Origin: Halomonas dongshanensis
Lineage (GTDB): Bacteria; Pseudomonadota; Gammaproteobacteria; Pseudomonadales; Halomonadaceae
Direction: 5' to 3'
Assembly: GCF_024790395.1 (NCBI RefSeq)
Contig: NZ_JAJISC010000008.1
Coordinates: 1 to 64,000 of the forward strand
DNA length: 64,000 nucleotides
The position numbers and the translations under genes were made by a program. Positions 57,625 through 64,000 of the stretch are shown here, one piece after another. How positions within the stretch are numbered: position 1 is the stretch's first letter; every line of letters begins with the position of its first letter. The notes beneath the pieces were generated by a model. That model worked only from the letters and a program-made list of their open reading frames with translations. It made no database searches and was not told the DNA's origin.

Positions 57625-57646
57625 GGCGTGCGCTTACGCGCACGCC
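57625..57646 (-). terminator. Hairpin in the tsf-pyrH gap
   Basis: A perfect 9-bp stem GGCGTGCGC / GCGCACGCC with a 4-nt loop lies 25 nt past the tsf stop codon. The T-run after it on the minus strand is short (TTTG), so it is probably a partial terminator that lowers pyrH relative to tsf. Confidence 0.55.
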
Positions 57647-57670
57647 ATCATGCGACTGGAACCTCTGACC

Positions 57671-58540
57671 TTAACGACGGCCAGCCTGTTCCATGACTTC
57701 TTTGGCGAAGTCGACTTCTTCTTTCTCGATGCCTTCGCCCACTTCAAAGCGAGTGAAGCCGATTACTTCACCACCGGCAGCCTTGACGAACTCGGCAACC
57801 GACTGGTTGGGATCTTTGACGAAGGGCTGCTCGGTCAGGCTGTTCTCGGCCAGATACTTCTTGAGACGGCCTTCGACCATCTTCTCGGCGATCTGCTCGG
57901 GTTTGCCCGCCATATCCGGCTGCGCCAGGATGATGGCTTTTTCTTTGTCGAGCTGCTCTTGCGGCATGTCGGCCGGATGGGCCACCGCCGGGTTGATCGC
58001 AGCAACGTGCATGGCGACGTCTTTAGCTGCCTCTTGGGTGCCGCCCTTGAGCACGGTCAGCACGGCGATGCGGCCACCGTGGACGTATTCGCCCACCAGG
58101 TTGCCTTCACCCGCTTCGACCACGACCGCACGACGCACGCCGATGTTCTCGCCGATTTTCTGCACCAGCTGCTCGCGCGCCGATTCTAGATCGCCCGCCA
58201 TGACCGCGGCCACGTCGTCGCTCTTGGCGTTGAAGAAAGCCTCGGCCACCTTGTCGGTGAACGCTTTGAAGTTGTCGTCACGGGCGACGAAGTCGGTCTC
58301 GGAGTTGATCTCGACCATGACGCCGTAGCTGCCACCTTCGGCAACGCGAGTGACCACGGCGCCTTCGGCGGCAGTACGACCGGCTTTCTTGGCGGCCTTG
58401 AGGCCTGAGCTCTTACGCAGGTTTTCGATCGCGACGTCGATGTCACCATCGGCTTCGGTCAGGGCTTTCTTACACTCCATCATGCCAAGACCGGTACGTT
58501 CGCGCAGTTCCTTGACCTGAGAGGCGCTGATAGCTGCCAT
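57671..58540 (-). CDS. tsf: Elongation factor Ts
   Basis: EF-Ts exchanges GDP for GTP on EF-Tu. The 289 residues have the N-terminal UBA-like domain ([19 protein letters not shown]), the TDFVAR segment that contacts EF-Tu, and a dimerisation domain with a coiled-coil region. GAGG precedes the ATG. It follows rpsB after 97 nt that hold an attenuator hairpin, the classical rpsB-tsf arrangement. Confidence 0.97.
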   Translation of the reverse strand: MAAISASQVKELRERTGLGMMECKKALTEADGDIDVAIENLRKSSGLKAAKKAGRTAAEGAVVTRVAEGGSYGVMVEINSETDFVARDDNFKAFTDKVAEAFFNAKSDDVAAVMAGDLESAREQLVQKIGENIGVRRAVVVEAGEGNLVGEYVHGGRIAVLTVLKGGTQEAAKDVAMHVAAINPAVAHPADMPQEQLDKEKAIILAQPDMAGKPEQIAEKMVEGRLKKYLAENSLTEQPFVKDPNQSVAEFVKAAGGEVIGFTRFEVGEGIEKEEVDFAKEVMEQAGRR

Positions 58541-58573
58541 GAGAATTCACCTCGGAAATAATTCGCTAGCGGG

Positions 58574-58595
58574 AAAAAGGGGGCATAGGCCCCCT
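58574..58595 (-). terminator. Attenuating terminator between rpsB and tsf
   Basis: The 7-bp stem AGGGGGC / GCCCCCT with loop ATAG is followed on the minus strand by five T. It has the form of a complete intrinsic terminator inside the rpsB-tsf operon, so read-through must be partial. Confidence 0.8.
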
Positions 58596-58637
58596 CGGTA
58601 TCACGATGCGACACGGCGGCGCCGCACCCGCGCGGCC

Positions 58638-59396
58638 TTACTCGGCAGCGCTTTGCGCGTCAGCGGCGTCGGCCTCGGCGGTTTCGTCGGTTACTTCGAC
58701 GAACTCGTCGGGACGGCCAGACTTGGCACGTGCGCAGGCGTCGGCGATTGCCTTGACGTAGATCTGGATGGCGCGGATGGAGTCATCGTTGCCCGGAATC
58801 ACGTAGTCAACGCCATCGGGGTTGGAGTTGGTGTCCACCACGCCGATGACCGGGATACCCAGTTTGTTGGCTTCGTTGATGGCGATACGCTCGTGGTCGA
58901 CGTCGATCACGAACAGCGCGTCCGGCAGGCCGCCCATGTTCTTGATACCGCCGATGGAACGCTCGAGCTTCTCTTGCTCACGCGTGGCCATCAGGACTTC
59001 TTTCTTGGTCAGCTTGTCGAAAGTACCGTCTTCGCGCATGGTTTCCAGCTCGCGCAGACGTTTGATCGACTGACGGATCGTCTTGAAGTTGGTCAGCATG
59101 CCGCCCAACCAGCGATGGTTGACGAACGGCTGGCCAACGCGATTCGCTTCTTCTTTGATGATCTTGCCAGCGCTGCGCTTGGTGCCAACGAACAGGATCT
59201 TGTTGTTGGACGCCGCCATCTTCTCGACCACGTCGACCGCTTCGTTCAAAGCAGGCAGAGTGTGCTCAAGGTTGATGATGTGGATCTTGTTACGCGCGCC
59301 GAAGATGAACTTGCTCATCTTCGGGTTCCAGTACTTGGTCTGGTGACCGAAGTGAGCGCCTGCCTTGAGCAGGTCACGCATATTGACGTGAGACAT
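58638..59396 (-). CDS. rpsB: 30S ribosomal protein S2
   Basis: S2 is assembled late onto the 30S subunit and helps bind S1. The 252-residue protein starts [19 protein letters not shown] and contains the family segments [13 protein letters not shown] and [14 protein letters not shown], with an acidic, Ala-rich C-terminal tail. AGGAG lies 8 nt before the ATG. The leader is about 240 nt long. S2 is known to repress its own operon in gammaproteobacteria, and the leader length fits. Confidence 0.98.
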   Translation of the reverse strand: MSHVNMRDLLKAGAHFGHQTKYWNPKMSKFIFGARNKIHIINLEHTLPALNEAVDVVEKMAASNNKILFVGTKRSAGKIIKEEANRVGQPFVNHRWLGGMLTNFKTIRQSIKRLRELETMREDGTFDKLTKKEVLMATREQEKLERSIGGIKNMGGLPDALFVIDVDHERIAINEANKLGIPVIGVVDTNSNPDGVDYVIPGNDDSIRAIQIYVKAIADACARAKSGRPDEFVEVTDETAEADAADAQSAAE

Positions 59397-59648
59397 GGTA
59401 AAACTCCTGAAACTCGGGTTAGGCCTCCACGCACCCCATGGATCCGACCGCTAGCAGCGAAGGCTGCCCACGGCACCCGGGACCATGTGCCGGTGCATGT
59501 GTGTTTTAGGCTGTCTGCCGCACAACCCCCTATGGGCAGTGCAGTTTTTGCGCCGCTGCGGTAGGCTGACCGAACCCGGCAGTGATCGAGTACCGCACGA
59601 TCCTCACCTGATCAGATTGCACATTGCAGTAGAGCGCGCGGCTTTATA
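59397..59648 (-). promoter_or_regulatory. rpsB promoter and long leader
   Basis: An extended -10 (TGG-TATAAA, hexamer at 59643-59648 on the minus strand) is followed by a GC-rich discriminator (GCGCGCGC), the hallmark of stringently controlled ribosomal promoters. A perfect TTGACA close by is only 11 nt from the -10 and is wrongly spaced. The 240-nt transcript before the ATG is GC-rich with pairing near GGGTGCCGTGGGCAGCC. It probably contains the S2-binding autoregulatory element, which I infer from the known gammaproteobacterial rpsB leader. Confidence 0.55.
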
Positions 59649-59753
59649 CCATAGATCACTGTCAAGATGAAGCGCCACGGCGCGTACGCACCGTCGTTCC
59701 CCGCCCGTCACGCACGCTTCACGTCCTCCATACCGAAGGCATATCGAGCTTCC

Positions 59754-60545
59754 ATGAACGTTCCTATCAAGACGCCTGCTGAAATCGAAAAAATGCGCGA
59801 AGCCGGTCGCCAGGCGGCAAGCGTGCTGGAAATGATCGCGCCCCACGTCCAAGCGGGCGTCTCCACCGGCGAAATCGACCGTCTGTGCAACGACTACATC
59901 GTCAACGAGCTCGGCTCCATTTCCGCCTCGCTCAACTACCACGGCTTCCCCAAGTCGGTGTGCACCTCGATCAACCATGTGGTGTGCCACGGCATTCCCG
60001 ATGACGCCAAGAAGCTCAAAAATGGCGACATCATGAACCTCGACATCACCGTCAAGACGCCCGATGGCTACCACGGCGACTCAAGCGTGATGTTCGTGAT
60101 CGGCGAGACCATCCAGGGCGAGCGCCTGTGCCGCGTGACCCAGGAGTGCCTCTACAAGAGCATTGCCTTGGTCAAGCCGGGGGTGCGCCTCTCCGAGCTC
60201 GCCCGCGTGATTCAGCAGCACGCCGAAAGCAACGGCTACTCGGTGGTGCGCGATTTCTGCGGCCACGGCATTGGTGCCGGTTTCCACGAAGAACCCCAGG
60301 TGCTGCACTACGACGGCTACGCGCCCGAAGCAGACATCGCCTTGGCGGCGGGCATGTGCCTGACCATCGAACCGATGATCAACGTCGGCAGCTACAAAAC
60401 CAAGGTGCTGCGCGATAACTGGACCGCCGTGACCAAGGACAAGAGCCTCTCGGCGCAGTGGGAGCACACCTTGCTGGTCACCGACACCGGCGTTGAAGTG
60501 CTCACCGCGCGCAGCGACGAAGACTTGAGCTTCCTGGCACGCTGA
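59754..60545 (+). CDS. map: Methionine aminopeptidase, type I
   Basis: Map removes the initiator methionine from new proteins. The ATG at 59754 (MNVPIKTPAEIEKMREAGR) gives 263 residues, the E. coli length. The frame is open upstream to 59667 with unlike sequence. The dinuclear metal site is complete: Asp in NLDITV, Asp in GYHGDSS, His in GHGIGAGFHEEP, Glu in CLTIEPMI and Glu near the end in QWEHTLLV. It is divergent from rpsB and overlaps glnD by one base (TGATG). Confidence 0.96.
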   Translation: MNVPIKTPAEIEKMREAGRQAASVLEMIAPHVQAGVSTGEIDRLCNDYIVNELGSISASLNYHGFPKSVCTSINHVVCHGIPDDAKKLKNGDIMNLDITVKTPDGYHGDSSVMFVIGETIQGERLCRVTQECLYKSIALVKPGVRLSELARVIQQHAESNGYSVVRDFCGHGIGAGFHEEPQVLHYDGYAPEADIALAAGMCLTIEPMINVGSYKTKVLRDNWTAVTKDKSLSAQWEHTLLVTDTGVEVLTARSDEDLSFLAR

Positions 60546-63220
60546 TGCTGCTTCACCACCACCGCTTCGAGCCCGACCGGACGCTTTTCGATCTCGACGG
60601 CTTTCGCGCCGAACTCCAGGGGTCACGCTCCCCGGTCGTGCCGTTCAAAGCGGCGCTGCGTGACATTCAGGCACGCCTGGACGAGCGCTTCTACGCCGGG
60701 GCCGACATTCGCGACCTAGTGCGCGGGCGCGCCTGGTACATGGATCAACTACTAGCCATTGCTTGGTCGCTCCACGCCTGGCCCGACGACGGCATTGCCC
60801 TGCTCGCCGTGGGCGGCTACGGGCGCGGCGAGCTGCATCCGCACTCCGATATCGACCTCTTGCTGCTGCTAGAGGCCGACGACGACACGCCCTATCGCGA
60901 GCCGCTCACCGCCTTCATCACCTTTCTGTGGGACATTGGCCTTGAGATAGGCCACAGCGTGCGCTCGCTCAACGACTGCGCGCGCGAGGCCGAAGCCGAC
61001 GTCACGGTGATCACCAACCTGCTCGAATCGCGCCTGATCAGCGGGGCCGAGTCGCTGCGCGAGGCCATGCGCGAACGACTCGACCCGTCACGACTATGGC
61101 CATCCGATCGTTTCTTCGAGGCCAAGTGGCAGGAGCAGATCACCCGCCACTACCGCTACAACAACTCCGAGTACCACCTCGAACCCAATCTCAAGAGCTC
61201 GCCCGGTGGGCTGCGCGACATTCAGATGATCGGCTGGGTGGCCAAGCGTCACTTCGGCACCGAACAGTACACCGACATCGTCGCCAACGGCTTTATGAAC
61301 GACGCCGAGCTGCGCATCCTAAGCCAGGGGCAGTCGTTTCTCTGGCAGGTGCGCTACGCCCTGCACACCCTCGCCGGGCGCGCCGAAGACCGTCTTTTGT
61401 TCGACCACCAGCGCACCATCGCCGAGCTCTTCGGCTTCAAGGATACCCCGGAGCGCCTGGCGGTCGAGCAGTTCATGAAGCGCTACTACCGCCACGTAAC
61501 CGCACTTGCTGGGCTCAACGACATGCTGCTTCAGCACTTCGACGAGGTGATCCTGCGCGCCGGTGAAGCGCTGGAAACGGTCACCCTCAACGAGCGCTTC
61601 GAAACCAAAGGTGGCTACATTCAGGCGCGCTCGCGTTCGCTGTTTCGCGAACAGCCTGCCGCCATGCTCGAACTCTTCCTGCTCATGGCCGAGCATCCAG
61701 AGATCGAAGGCGTCCGCGCCGACACCATTCGCCTGATTCGCGATCATCGCCATCAGATCGACGACCACTACCGCGACGACCCAGCTCACCAGCAGCTCTT
61801 CATGGCGCTGATGCGTGCGCCCGGCAACGTGCCGCGCCAGCTACGGCGGATGAACCGCTACGGCATTCTGGGCAAGTACCTGCCCGAGTTTGGCCGCGCC
61901 GTAGGGCTGATGCAGCACGATCTGTTTCACATCTACACCGTCGACGCCCACACCCTGCGCCTGCTCAAGTTTCTCCACGGCTTTCGCAAACCCGAGGCCA
62001 AAGAGGCGTTCCCCGTCGCCGTCACCATCATGGCGCAGCTGCCCAAGCTCGAATTGCTGTGGATCGCCGGGCTTTTTCACGACATCGGCAAGGGCCGCGG
62101 CGGCGACCACTCGCTGATCGGCGCCGAAGACGTGCGCCAGTTCTGCGCTCGCCACGCGCTCTCGGCCCACGACACCAACTTGGTCAGCTGGCTCGTCGAG
62201 CAGCACCTGTTGATGTCGATGACCGCCCAGAAGCGCGACATCAGCGACCCTGACGTCATCGCCGATTTCGCCCTCAGCGTGCGCGATGAAACGCGGCTGG
62301 ATTATCTCTACGTGCTTACCGTCGCCGACATCAACGCCACCAACCCAACGCTATGGAACGGCTGGCGCGCCTCGCTCTTGCGCCAGCTACACGCCGAGAC
62401 CAAGCGCGCCCTGCGCCGGGGGCTAAACAACCCGCCGGATCGCGACGACTGGGTGCAGGAGACACGCACCGAAGCGCGCTCGCTGCTACAGGTGATCGGC
62501 GTCGATAGCCATCAGATCGATACGCTGTGGGAGTCGCTGGGCGAAGACTACTTCCTCCAGTACGCGCCCAGCGAAATCGTCTGGCAGACGCAAGGCATTC
62601 TTGCCCACCGGGGCTCGGATCTGCCGCTGGTGTTGATCAGCGCCCCCACCGCCGACATGGCCGAGGGCGGCACCAAAGTCTTTATCCACACCCGCTCGGT
62701 CGATGATCTCTTCGCCGCCACGGCGGCGGCCATGGAGCAGTTGGGCCTCTCGATCCATGACGCCCGCATCGCGACCTCGCGCAACGACTGGACGCTCAAC
62801 ACCTTCATCGTGCTCGATAGCCACGGTCTGCCGATTCGCGACGCCGAACGCATCGAGGAGATGCGCCGCCATCTGGTCGAAGAGCTCGACGACCCCGACG
62901 ACTATCCCGAGATCGTCACTCGCCACACGCCGCGCCAGTTGAAGCACTTCAAGGTGCCCACCGAAGTTGCCATCGAACAGGACCCGGCCAACGAGCGCAC
63001 ACTGCTGGAATTGACCGCCCCCGACCGCCCAGGCCTGCTGGCACGGGTGGGGCGGATCTTCATGGAGCAGGACATCGCCCTCTCGGCGGCCAAGATCGCA
63101 ACGCTTGGCGAGCGGGTAGAGGACGTTTTCTTCATCACCACCAAGGCGGGCGAGCCGCTCACCGACCCCGAACGCCAGCAGCGCCTGCGCGAACGGCTGG
63201 TCGATGTGCTGAGCGTTTAG
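60545..63220 (+). CDS. glnD: PII uridylyltransferase / uridylyl-removing enzyme
   Basis: GlnD senses glutamine and adds or removes UMP on the PII proteins, so setting nitrogen assimilation. The 891 residues have the expected order. The nucleotidyltransferase domain carries GGYGRGELHPHSDIDLLLL (about residues 85-103). A central helical part is followed by the HD phosphohydrolase domain with GLFHDIGKGRGGDHS, and then two C-terminal ACT domains (ISAPTADMAEGGTKV and LELTAPDRPGLLARVGRIF). It is coupled to map by a one-base overlap. No PII gene is in the window. Confidence 0.97.
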   Translation: MLLHHHRFEPDRTLFDLDGFRAELQGSRSPVVPFKAALRDIQARLDERFYAGADIRDLVRGRAWYMDQLLAIAWSLHAWPDDGIALLAVGGYGRGELHPHSDIDLLLLLEADDDTPYREPLTAFITFLWDIGLEIGHSVRSLNDCAREAEADVTVITNLLESRLISGAESLREAMRERLDPSRLWPSDRFFEAKWQEQITRHYRYNNSEYHLEPNLKSSPGGLRDIQMIGWVAKRHFGTEQYTDIVANGFMNDAELRILSQGQSFLWQVRYALHTLAGRAEDRLLFDHQRTIAELFGFKDTPERLAVEQFMKRYYRHVTALAGLNDMLLQHFDEVILRAGEALETVTLNERFETKGGYIQARSRSLFREQPAAMLELFLLMAEHPEIEGVRADTIRLIRDHRHQIDDHYRDDPAHQQLFMALMRAPGNVPRQLRRMNRYGILGKYLPEFGRAVGLMQHDLFHIYTVDAHTLRLLKFLHGFRKPEAKEAFPVAVTIMAQLPKLELLWIAGLFHDIGKGRGGDHSLIGAEDVRQFCARHALSAHDTNLVSWLVEQHLLMSMTAQKRDISDPDVIADFALSVRDETRLDYLYVLTVADINATNPTLWNGWRASLLRQLHAETKRALRRGLNNPPDRDDWVQETRTEARSLLQVIGVDSHQIDTLWESLGEDYFLQYAPSEIVWQTQGILAHRGSDLPLVLISAPTADMAEGGTKVFIHTRSVDDLFAATAAAMEQLGLSIHDARIATSRNDWTLNTFIVLDSHGLPIRDAERIEEMRRHLVEELDDPDDYPEIVTRHTPRQLKHFKVPTEVAIEQDPANERTLLELTAPDRPGLLARVGRIFMEQDIALSAAKIATLGERVEDVFFITTKAGEPLTDPERQQRLRERLVDVLSV

Positions 63221-63223
63221 CGC

Positions 63224-63691
63224 GTGCTGATCCTGCTGCTGTGGACCGCCCTCTGCGCGCTGCAGGATCTACGCGCTAGGCATATCGGCAACGGCCTCGC
63301 CTACGCGTTTCTTGCCTTTGCGCTGGGCTGGCTGGTGCTCAATGGCGAAAGCCTGAGCGGCGCCCGTCCTCTGGACGCCTTGGTGGCGCTGGTATTGGCG
63401 CTGGCATTGACCATTCCTGGGCACATCAAAGGCGTGCTGGGCGGCGGCGACGTCAAGCTCCTCGCCGCCATCGGCCTTGGCGCGGGCACGCTGGTGATGC
63501 TTTTGGTGGTCGTCGGCGCTGCGCTTCTGCTCGCGCTCTGGGCGCTCATCGCCCGCGCCCTGCCCGCCTCGCTAAACCGCGCCATCGCCACCCACACCCC
63601 CGGCCTCTCCCACCTCGAAGGCCGGTTAGCGTACGGCCCTTTCGTATTCCTCGCCCTAAGCGCCCTCTACGCCTTCGCCCGGCTCTCCTGA
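63224..63691 (+). CDS. Short A24-family prepilin peptidase (CpaA/TadV-like)
   Basis: This 155-residue membrane protein starts with GTG 3 nt after the glnD stop. It has about five hydrophobic segments and the two aspartates of the A24 peptidases: D15 in LQDLRARHIGN and the Asp in VLGGGDVKLLA. It lacks the N-terminal methyltransferase domain of PilD, so it is of the short TadV/CpaA type that cleaves prepilins only. It sits in an apparent operon with map and glnD, with no pilus gene next to it. Its substrate may lie elsewhere. Confidence 0.82.
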   Translation: MLILLLWTALCALQDLRARHIGNGLAYAFLAFALGWLVLNGESLSGARPLDALVALVLALALTIPGHIKGVLGGGDVKLLAAIGLGAGTLVMLLVVVGAALLLALWALIARALPASLNRAIATHTPGLSHLEGRLAYGPFVFLALSALYAFARLS

Positions 63692-63725
63692 CGCCTCCAA
63701 CAAACAAGCAGCGCTACGCACTGCA

Positions 63726-64000
63726 TTCGCGGGTGCGCTACCGCTTACCCACGCTACATCCCCCATACCCAAAGCCCAAGCACGCCCAAAGCCCAGTAGC
63801 GTGGGTAACGAGCACAGCGAGGCACCCGCGAAGCGGCCAAAGGCCGCCCAGACCACACCACAAAACCCGCAGCGTGGGTAACGAGCACAGCGCTCCACCC
63901 GCGAAAGCGACCATAGGCCGCCCAGCCCACATCAAAACCTTGTAGCGTGGGTAACGAGCGCCAGCGAGGCACCCGTAGCGACGGCCCGGCGCGAAGGCGG
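63726..64000. repeat. Array of interspersed repeats with 73-nt period
   Basis: Three direct copies of AGCGTGGGTAACGAGC begin at 63798, 63871 and 63944, exactly 73 nt apart. Each is followed by a GC-rich GCACCCG or CCACCCG element, and the copies share longer homology (about GGCCGCCCAG and CACACCA in the spacers). An inverted copy lies at 63726-63757. Each unit can fold through GTGGGT with ACCC. No gene is present after 63691. The array runs to the window edge and may continue. Confidence 0.8.

Noticed and set aside
59667-59753. A longer N-terminus of methionine aminopeptidase
   Set aside because: The added 29 residues are unlike the family, and the region overlaps the divergent rpsB promoter.
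63726-64000. CRISPR array at the right edge
   Set aside because: The repeated unit and its spacers are both similar between copies, one copy is inverted, and no cas gene is near. It is an interspersed palindromic repeat array.

Overview
The window is a block of gammaproteobacterial chromosome with a high GC content. Its gene orders (pssA-ilvC-ilvH-ilvI; fre next to ubiD; bamA-ompH-lpxD-fabZ-lpxA-lpxB-rnhB-dnaE-accA-tilS; rpsB-tsf-pyrH-frr-uppS-cdsA-dxr-rseP) and proteins of the PP0621 and DUF3087 families fit a Halomonas-like or Pseudomonas-like organism. Halomonadaceae is my best guess, by inference. Almost everything is core metabolism and envelope biogenesis. I see no prophage, CRISPR array, defence island or tRNA gene.

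Layout. 1-131: edge of what may be a stable-RNA operon promoter, firing leftward out of the window. 132-5617: pssA, ilvC with divergent ilvY, and ilvH-ilvI behind a long hairpin-rich leader. 6097-13680: clpB with a heat-shock promoter, pgeF, rluD, divergent bamD, nadE and a small membrane protein. 13635-23637: thiO, a lone FimT-like pseudopilin, trxB, acnA, maeA, a YeeE-type sulfur transporter and an AI-2E-type permease. 23828-31097: valS, a PAP2 phosphatase, small envelope lipoproteins, gloA, a YdjM-like membrane protein and DUF3087. 31195-38454: a DAHP synthase behind an aromatic leader-peptide attenuator, then fre-ubiD, rho and ppx. 38449-56766: one long leftward set for tRNA lysidine synthesis, fatty acid initiation, DNA replication, lipid A, outer-membrane assembly, isoprenoid and phospholipid precursors. 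56771-59396: pyrH, tsf and rpsB. 59754-63691: map, glnD and a short prepilin peptidase. 63726 to the end: a repeat array.

The best leads are all outside classical genes. (1) The DAHP synthase gene is preceded by an unannotated 40-codon leader peptide with a Tyr-Phe-Trp-Tyr-Trp-Phe run, a following attenuator terminator, and a second 55-codon ORF with a strong Shine-Dalgarno that ends 2 nt before the gene. (2) A 143-bp MITE-like element with nested inverted repeats has inserted into the TA of the lpxA stop codon, turning TAA into TAG and splitting the lpxA-lpxB junction. (3) The rho leader occupies the place where trxA usually sits and carries a 17-nt tandem repeat and hairpins. (4) The ilvI leader is about 320 nt of dense hairpins without a branched-chain leader peptide. 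(5) A 73-nt-period repeat array closes the window.
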